Assembly: GCA_004151065.3 (NCBI GenBank)
Contig: NWUY0300050434.1
Location: forward strand, 1-34,922
DNA from: Larix sibirica
Lineage: Eukaryota > Streptophyta > Pinopsida > Pinales > Pinaceae
Length of the DNA stretch: 34,922 nt
Direction: 5' to 3'
Under the pieces are notes generated by a model, which was not told the DNA's origin, ran no database searches, and saw nothing but the letters and a program-made list of their open reading frames with translations. Below are positions 11,501-20,100 of the stretch, in pieces (the stretch's first letter is position 1; every line of letters begins with the position of its first letter). The translations under genes and the position numbers were made by a program.

Positions 11501-12660
11501 CACTTGGGAAAACTTGCTTAAGCATGGATGGTCTGGTCCAAGCTAGTGTGCTTTGTGTCAAACAAGCTGTGAAACCACTTCTCATTTATTTATATCGTGT
11601 GCTTATGCAGAGGCAGTTTGGAGCGTTTCCTCGAAGGAATTGAGCAATGCGGATATCCAAATGGAATCTTCTCTGGAACAATGCTGTCATAAATGGTGGA
11701 AGCACTCATTGGTACGCTGTTATGATGTTTTTCCTTCCTTTTTCATTTATGGTCTCTGGTGGGTGAGTAACTTTGCAATTTTTCAAGATCGACGAGTCCC
11801 CATTGAAGTCACTTTGGCTTTAATTGTGCAATGGACAAAAGAACATAAACGAGAAGAGAAGCAAAAAAATACTTGTGTACTAGAACATCCAAGCTACGAT
11901 AAGAGGATTCCATGGGATTACTTTTGATGGAGCAAGACAAGGTGACCTTCCTTTAGGAGGTTCTGAAGGAATTATATATCTCTCATAGGACATGAAGATT
12001 AACATCCATTATGGACCAGGTCACTACTCTAATATCAAGGCTGATCTATCATCCCTCTAGTCAGTGCTTCATACAACTCTAGCTCGAAATATTTTCAATT
12101 TACAGGTCTTCGGTGACTCTAAGATGGTCATTGAATGGGCTAACAACATGATTCAAATAAAGTCCCTCCATTTACATCCTTTGCTAAATTTAATCAATAG
12201 ACAAATAGGTCTGTTTGCCTCTATTTCTTTCAATCATGTGTACCGTGAACTAAACGAAGAGGCAAATTTGTTATCTAAAAATTCTTTACTTTTCGCTCTG
12301 GGAGCGTCGATGGAGGAGGTATAAAGGATTCAACCCTCTTCTATTCAGACTCAAGTGACATAGACGCAAGTGTCCCAAAGACAGATCATAATACAGAAGG
12401 AAACACATTTTTGTGTGACTATTTCTGGTGGTCTTGGATTTAGTTTTGTATAGTAAGATGGTGTCTTGATGATGAACAATTCATTTATAATGTAAAATGC
12501 AGTCTTTTGTATGGGATCCAAGATATAATGACGAGACATAATGATAGCTCACAAAGCAGTGATAGAACTAAACTCTAAAGAAGAATTTTATGTAATCAGA
12601 AAACTTGAAGATGAATGGGGAAGGATTGTTGCTTTGAATGAATAAAGATTTTGTGATGAA
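8524..12660 (+). mobile_element. LINE-B, 5'-truncated plant L1-type retrotransposon
   Basis: Homology to LINE ORF2 begins abruptly at about 8525, inside the endonuclease, and runs through RT, zf-RVT and RNase H to 12322. An AATAAAG signal near 12643 and AT-rich 3' sequence follow. ORF1 and the EN N-terminus are absent. This is the usual 5' truncation from incomplete target-primed reverse transcription. The exact 3' end is not fixed, because poly(A) is not seen before the N gap at 12737. Confidence 0.88.
8526..12322 (+). pseudogene. LINE-B ORF2 remnant: EN C-terminal half, RT, zf-RVT, RNase H
   Basis: The EN remnant starts with VTFVILNVYGP, has GGDLN, and ends with SDHRPI near 8900; the N-terminal Asn and Glu of the active site are missing. 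RT follows: PGPDGF near 9620, FGDFRPIS at 9775, KLDLSKAYD (motif A), RQGFPLSP, and FVDD at 10300-10311. The zf-RVT signature C-X2-C...ET..HLF..C begins at 11547. RNase H begins with TFDGA at about 11917, has FGDSKMV near 12113, and ends with a VYRELNEEANLLSK tail. Frames change near 9650, 9760, 10380 and 11905. At least a dozen in-frame stops occur, mostly TAG/TGA, including 8574, 8937, 9129, 9381, 11986 and 12058. Confidence 0.88.
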
Positions 12661-12736
12661 TGTTTTTGTGAAAAGCAATGGATGTAAGTCCTTTGAGGAC
12701 AGTTCATGATCATTCTTCTTGAATGATTGATATTTT
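12323..12736 (+). other. LINE-B 3' region
   Basis: Sequence after the RNase H frame has no long ORF. A short frame at about 12545-12645 ends in TAA, overlapping an AATAAAG poly(A)-like signal. It is most simply the 3' UTR of LINE-B, with the last part possibly flanking DNA. Confidence 0.4.
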
Positions 12737-12799
12737 NNNNNNNNNNNNNNNNNNNNNNNNNNNNNNNNNNNNNNNNNNNNNNNNNNNNNNNNNNNNNNN
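12737..12799. other. Assembly gap (63 N)
   Basis: A run of 63 undetermined bases. It separates LINE-B from the (AT)n tract, so any LINE-B poly(A) tail or target-site duplication could be hidden here. A single N also occurs at 26765. Confidence 0.99.
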
Positions 12800-12804
12800 G
12801 CGGA

Positions 12805-12826
12805 ATATATATATATATATATATAT
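12805..12826. repeat. (AT)n microsatellite
   Basis: An uninterrupted AT dinucleotide run adjoins the N gap. Such tracts often cause assembly breaks. Confidence 0.9.
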
Positions 12827-13588
12827 AGTCTATGAATAATTATTATTTAATATACTTGAGCTTCTGCAACTTAAGTGCATCACACTCAATATAGAGGTAA
12901 ATAAAGAGCAAAAATCAATGCATGGATAATCATAGTAACACAGTGATAGTAGGGAACCAAAGGAGCAACTAGATCCAAATTGAGGAGGCAAGGCTATAGT
13001 TGGACCCCATGTCCACATTTCAGTTGGATGGATGAATGCTCATGCTTGGTACTAGTTGACTACGTTGCTTTGTAAATCATATTATATATTTTTTTGCTCA
13101 TCTATCGAGGATGAAACATGCGAAGGGGGATGGAATGCAATGTACCTAGAGATTATAATATAGGATACCTAGGGAGGTATCCAAGGGGGGATAATGAATG
13201 TAATATGTTCATAACCGTGGAATAGGCCTACTAGGTAGTTAAATGAAATAATATAAAAATAAGGTGTAGTTAGCATAGACCTATGGGGAGGATCCTTCCT
13301 AGGGGTGTGATGTAGGCCAAATGACCCATTAGAGTGATAAAAATGGAGGCCATTCATTGTAAGGTGGATTAGGTCCAATATTCCATGCCTGCGAGAACCA
13401 ATGTGAGGTGCGAGAATCGAACCATGTATCACAGAGAATGAATAGACCCTTAGACATAGTTCCCAAATCCCGTTTAGAGAGTTGGAAGAATTACTTAAAG
13501 CCTGGAATTAAGATAGTTTTGTTATTAGAAGATGAGCAACATCTTGTCATATGTCTTTAGGGAAAGCACGGTAACAGGTTGAAGAAAA
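12827..13588. other. Non-coding AT-rich stretch with a SINE-like B-box motif on the minus strand
   Basis: No gene is supported. On the minus strand, 13423-13411 reads GGTTCGATTCTCG, close to the tRNA/SINE B-box consensus GGTTCGANNCC. A related half-copy (TTGGTTCTCGC) lies just downstream of it. No matching A box, poly(A) tail or target-site duplication was found, so a SINE is only possible. Confidence 0.3.
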
Positions 13589-13853
13589 TTGCAATCGAAA
13601 CAATGGACAAGAGGTTGGAAAAAAGGCAGGAGGGATATAGAGAGAAACAAGAAAATATCTAAGACACGTAAGAAAGAACAGTTGCATATTCTCCTGAATA
13701 CACAATTGAGGAAGGTAAATAAGATGATATTCTGGAAAAAATTGCAAAAACATACATGCAAAGGAAAAAACAATTGGTCGCTACTCCCAGCAACTGTAAT
13801 TTACCATCTATTGTTGCAATGCCTTATGGGTTCCTCCTCCCATCAGTCTTGGT

Positions 13854-14168
13854 ATGCCCATGAATCCAACTCTCGATTTCATTTGTTACGCCATCCCTAT
13901 TCTTCCTCCATGGCTGCCCAATAAGCCAAATGCAGGTCATGGCTCTAGGACTGAAACCCTTCTTAAAACCTCTCCAAGGCTATCAAACTCGAGCCCCTCA
14001 TCCTCCTCGTCTCCTTTCGTAACTCTTTCTATTTCACCATCTTCAAGCACTCCAGTGATGTCTAACACAACTTCTTCCTGTTCATCATGGATGAAAAATA
14101 TCACACGACAAAATGTATGTGGATGTTCGAAAGCTAAGAAAGAAAAAAGTAGAAAAAATTGCGCATAG
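13854..14168 (+). other. Ser-rich open frame, uncertain
   Basis: A 104-codon plus-strand frame has a Ser-run-rich middle and a Lys-rich end. It stops at 14166-14168, just before the ATG of the small spliced gene (14171) and in a different frame. It may be part of that gene's 5' leader or upstream exon region, or noise from pyrimidine-rich DNA. I recognise no domain. Confidence 0.2.
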
Positions 14169-14170
14169 AA

Positions 14171-17100
14171 ATGCCCTCCATGGATCTAAGCAATCTGGGT
14201 GGAGCAGATCAAAGGGAGATTATAGAAGAAATGTCTATGTTCTTACAACATTGCATAGAATTGGAGGAGAGACAACATTCATGGTAAGTGTACAAGAAGG
14301 AAACTTGTTGGAGAGTGAAACGACTTGAGCAACAAATTGAACATCAAATATGAGTGGAGAAGGAATGGCATGCCTAGGATGGGAAAATTGAACCCAAAGA
14401 TAGTATGAGAGGTAGATGGGGCAAATGAATGGTCGAATTGAATGAATAGAGTTGATGGAAACGATAGAGAGAAATAAAATGGTTGACTCCATGGCTCGGG
14501 TTTCTTCCAAAACATGGAATTTAAACCTTCTTTTATTTTTTACTCTATATCTACCAATTCATTGCTCTTAGCTTGTGCGAGTTCACTCAATTGCATAAAG
14601 AACGAGGATGTGGAGGTAAGATTTGTGTTTAATATTGAATTCAAGATTTTCCTTGATTTCATGTTTGGTTTCTTTTTACATCTAGGTACATGAGTGTAGT
14701 TAAAATAAAAACCTCATTTGCATATTCAAATTATTAAACGCTACTCTCGTTTGAAGTTTTGTTGTCAATATTTAATGGTTTTATCCTTAAATTGACCAGA
14801 ATTTTTTTTTTAACTATAACGGATAAATTTGTATTAAGGGTCGGCAAATAAGTTGTTGGGTGCTTTACAATCTTGGAAAATCACTTCTTCTTTGAGTGCG
14901 TGCTCAGTGTTCTTCAAAACGGGGATTACATCAATAGCCCAGACTTGGAGAGTCTGGTATTTCCACAAACCGAGAGGGATGAATTTAGTTGTCACTACTG
15001 ACATAGAAAACAAACCAGAAAACGCAGAGCTGAGCGGGGGGCATCTGAGTTAGTCTCTTTCCTTCTTCATCGGAGCATACTTCTCTTTGGGCCATTCACC
15101 TGCGAGTTTTTCGACCTTGCGTTCAAGCTTTCCAAGATGGTAGCCCATGCCACCAGTCATGTTGGCCACATCCTTGAGATCGGTTTCCAGATCACTTGTG
15201 AGATCATTTTGAAGCTTGCCGAGGTCCTGGTTAAGGATATCCCATCTCTTTATATTGACACTATCCAAGATGAACATGAGATTTGCTTGCTCTTCCACTA
15301 ACGCTTTAGCTCTGTCCAATTCCTTCTGCAACTCCTCCAGGGATTGCTTAGGAATGGAACTTGAAGCCATTGAGCTTGCGCTAAGGAAGAACTAAATCGC
15401 TGGTTCTTTCGAAGAGATTGCTGTGGATCTGAGAAATTTGCTTATGCAGGAGAGAGAGCCTCCTTTGTTGAAATAGCCTTCAGGAGCGATGAAGTCACGT
15501 GACCCTGGAGAGCTGGCAGAGAGAACTGCACCATGGAGATGGTTCTGCGCGGCAAAGAGCTTGTAATCTACAGATCATGATGGAAATCTCCCATCCATTC
15601 AACTTTGGATTTTGTTCAAATAGTACAAATGTCTGAATTTCCTCACCGTGCAGAGATTCCTTGACTGACCGATTTGATTGGTCGACTCCGAAATTAGGGA
15701 ATTTGGGAAATCGTAACGTCCTCATTCACACTTAATTTGCCCTTGCTCAGGAGCGTCCCTTTGTTAGCTTCTGCATCCGCCATCAAGTTTAGTCCCCGAA
15801 GAATGTGGAAGACCCATAACTTCTTGATTTTAATTAGTAACAGCCTAATTTTCTTGAGAATTTGTCCTAAGTGAACCTGATTGGTCTTCTTTTGAGTTTG
15901 AAGGGCGTGGATGATTACCCTAGAGTCTCCGAAAATTTCCAAACTTTGGATATTCCGGTTGGAAATCAGCCTTAACCCCTGCCTAAGAGCGAGAGCCTCT
16001 GCTCTATTGTTAGTGTCTGATCCAAGACCCCACGCATAAGTCAGAACTATCTTGCCAGAAGGATCCAAAAGGGCCCCTCCCCCGCCTGCAACGCCCAAAT
16101 TCCCTTTCGAGTCGCCATCGAAGAACAAATAGTTCTCTTCTGGAGTCTATCGCCATTTTATAAACTCTTGCTCTTCCAGTCGAATTTCCCAATTTGCTCT
16201 TATGACCGGTTTGGGGGTAATCCTATGCATGTGATTTGGGGAAAACTCTTTGAGCCAATCATCTTCATTGGGTTCTAGAGTGTTTGAGTTCATGAGGGAG
16301 GGCTTGGAGTCTAGGGCCTCTCCCAAGAGGGATTTGACCTTAATTGCAACTCGAGTTGGACTGTTGATTTCCTCCCTGAAGAGCTTGTTATTTCATTCAA
16401 GCCAAAGCTTCCACATGGTGAACTTGGGGAGCCACATCCAGCAAGTTTTGAGCAGTCTTTTGCCTGAGAGAGAACGGAGATTGAAGCGCCCAGTTGCATA
16501 AGAGATCTGGAACCTTGGTTGGGAGAGCGAAGGGGTTCGCCCCTAACCTTAAGAGCTGGTTCCAAACTTCTGTTGCGAAAGGGTAGCTTAGCAGTAAAGG
16601 GTCTGTGGTTTCTTCCTCCTCCATGCACAGTGGGCATCTGGAGGGGCCTTTGCAACCTCTTCTTTTTAAGTTTTCGCTTGTGAGGATTCTTTTGTGGGAT
16701 AACTTCCACGTGAAGATATCAATCTTGGGGATCGAGACACAAGACCAGATTTTTTTCCAAGGCATTAGGTCAGGAGGAACATGCGGGACTTCAAGAAGAG
16801 ACTTATACCCGGCAACTGCCGAATATTTTCCAGAGTTGCTACCCCAACCTCTTTTGTCTTTTGCTAAGGCCTTGATGGGCGATTTACCTTGGATCCCCTC
16901 GAGCAGCAGCCTGGCTTTTATCTTCAACCTTTCTGGGAGAACTCCCAGGTTCCACTCCTTCTAGCTTCGAACTTCATCATATTCCCAGGAGGATATGTCC
17001 CATAACGTCCTAAGGTTTCTGTTTTGGAGTCATAGTTTTATGTTGAGCAGCCCTTCCTGCCGACCCAACGGAGTATTCGCTAGAATGGAATCCTCCCAAA

Positions 17101-20100
17101 TCCTTATTCGCCTTCCGTTGCCAGGAATCCATGTCAACTTAGAATGAAAATGGTTTAAGGCCCTAAGGCAGAGCGAGAAGATCGATGAACCTCTTTCAAC
17201 TTTTGGCAGTTGATCCAGGCATCTTAACCATTGTCCATGGAAGTACTTTTTCCGGAGAACTTGCTTACTCCGGGAAGATTTGCCTGACACTAGATTCCAC
17301 AATAGCTTGGAACCCATTGCTAGGTTTTGGGTGGCCACATCTCTGATCTGTAGACCGCCTTCAAGAATCAGATTTTTGACCTTTTCCCAACTGACCCGGT
17401 GGAGTTTCCTCTCGTTTTGTCTTCTGCCTTCCGACAAGAACCGTCTCAATAGGTCATCGATTTTGAGAGTAATGGACTTTGGTGCCAGGAGTATTGAATT
17501 CTGATAAATGGGGAGGCTTTTCAGAACTGATTTCAACAGTATCACTTTCTCTGCTAGGTTCAACCAATTGGCTCCCCAGGCTTGGATGCGGAGTTTCAAT
17601 TTTTTCCAAGAGGGGCAGTCATTGAGCCACTCTAGGGGTTGCCTTGAAAATTGGGATTCCCAAGTATTTGAAAGAGTCCGAGGAAGAGCTGCCCTCCATC
17701 TCTAACGCTCTAGTGTGCTCCAGCATTTCTTTTGGTTTGCAGTTCCAGCCGTAGATCTTACTTTTTTGGAAGCTTATCTTGCTGCCTGAAATCTCTTTAT
17801 AAATGTCCAGTTCCTGCTTGAAATTTCTTGCAGTGATTATACTATCTCCTCCCAACAACAAGGTATCATCTGCAAACTGCGTGTGGTTGATTTCTTTGAC
17901 ATTTGAGACCATTCTAAGGCCTGAAAGAGAGTTTATCTGTTGGCAATGGTTCAACTGAAAGCTAAGTACTGAAGCTTGGATTGCATAGAGGAGGGGGGAT
18001 AGAGGGCATCCTTGCCTCAGCCCCCTTGAGGCTTGGAAAAAATTTGTTGAGCGCCCATTTACCAGCGGAGCGATCCAAGGGGAAGAGACACAAGCTTTCA
18101 CCCATCTTATGAAATCTTTGGCAAATCCCAACTTATCCATAACTTTGAAAATAAAGTCATGTCTAACTCTGTCAAAAGCATTAGTAATATCGAGCTTAAC
18201 AACCATACCTTTTTCTTTTCTTTGGCAGCTTGAGTGGATGGCTTCCTGAACCAGCATGATGTTGTCCAGGATTTGACACCCTTTGATAAAGCCACCTTGG
18301 TTTTCTGGAATGATTCCTGGCTGTATTTTTTTAACTTGTTGGCTATGACTTTGGTGACCAGCTTGTAGCTTGTATTACAAAGGGAAATAGGTCGGAATCT
18401 ACTGAAGAATGGGCCCCTTTCTCTTTTGGAATGAGGGCAAGAAAAGTCGAGTTGGTGCTTCCCCCGAGCTTGGAGCAGAATTGGGTCCTCTTTACCATTC
18501 TTAGAAGATCATCTTTGATGGTTGGCCAGCATGCCTTATAAAACCAGGCTGTGAAGCCGTCAGGTCCAGGAACCTTATCAGCTTCCATGTGGTCCAGGGA
18601 TGTTTTGAGTTCTTGAAGGCTAATCGGGGCTGACAACCGAATGTTGTCCTCATTTTTCACAAGATGGGGGATTAAGGGGATCGAATAGGAGTCAGGGTCG
18701 ACGAGGGCGTCATCAGGAGCCATGTACAGCTCTTTTAAAAAGGAGTAGGAATATTTTTTAATGCCATCAAAGTCTTTTATCTCATGGCCATGGAACTCAA
18801 TTTCCTTAACTGCTTTAAAGTGCTTACGAGCTTCTGCTTGCTTGTGGAAGTAACTTGTATTCTTGTCTCCAACTTGAAGCCAAAGACTTCTGGACTTCAG
18901 CCTCCAGTACTCTCCCTCTTCTCTGCTGGCATGATGAAGGGATTTTTAAAGGGCGACCTCTTGGGTAAACAGAGCTTGGGTTGAAGCGGCATCTTCCATG
19001 ATCAACTGATGAAGCTCGAGAGCTTCATGGGCTTCTAAACATTTGGTGGTAGAATTTCTAAGGGATTTGGCCCAGCTTTTTAGAGCTCTTTTGAGGCCTC
19101 TTAACTTTTCTTCCGACACAAAGGAAGGGGATCCACACACCTGCATGAGCCAAGCCTCAGAGACAACCTCCTGGAACCCATCTTGGTTAATCCAGATAGG
19201 GCTGAACCAGAACGGAATAGGACCCAGATTTATTTCAAGGGAGAGATCTAGAATGATGGGTTTATGGTCTGGGGTGTAGTTAGGAAGGATTTTAGAGGTG
19301 GCCAATAAACCAAAAGTCAGGAAAGAGGACTGGACTAAGAACCTATCCAGACGGGCTTCAATATGACCTGGACCCAGCCTTTTGTTTGTCCAGGTGAATT
19401 TCTCTCGGGTGGGATAAATATCTTCTAAATCCCAATCCAGAATGAGGTCCTCTACCCATTCCCTTGCAGGGTCTCTGGCCATAGAACCTCCTTTTTTCTC
19501 CTCAAGCGATAGAGTGATATTGAGATCGCCTGCAATAATGATATTCTCGGGGTTGTGCATGCTAAGGAAGTCCTTTAAGGAATCCCAACATATTCTTTTC
19601 TTAGGAAGCAAGACCAGAACATATAAATTAAAGAGACTTACTTGGTGACTGGAGTCTTTATGAAGGAATTTGGTGAAGATCCAGTGGGCGATAGTTTCTT
19701 CATCAACTAAATCAAATTTTGTGCTATCCCAAAAGGTGCCTAATACTCCTGAGGCGCCTCTTGCGCTAGATGCTTTTCCTTGACCTTTTTTCCAAAAGGT
19801 TTTACTTGCACGGAGGAGATTGGAGTCCTCCAGTTTTGTCTCCTGGATGAGAAGGATCTCAGGCATTGACATTCGTACTAAATCTTTCAGAGCCTCTTCT
19901 TTTATTTTGTTGCCTAGCCCTCTACAGTTCTAGGAGACGTATTTCATTGCTTACTGAGATTGAAGGGGGTGGCTCCCTTTAGAGCCTCGCCTTGCTTCCT
20001 TGTTATGCGGGTATTCATCATTCCCTTGATCGTTTTCTGGGACCCTTGCAGTACGTCCAGGTAGGTCTTTTCTTCTCTTTTTTCTTCTTCTTGGACTTCC

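Noticed and set aside
13525-13773. Phe/Leu/Cys-rich minus-strand frames
   Set aside because: They mirror a Lys-rich purine stretch on the plus strand, and the two overlapping frames are both composition-driven.
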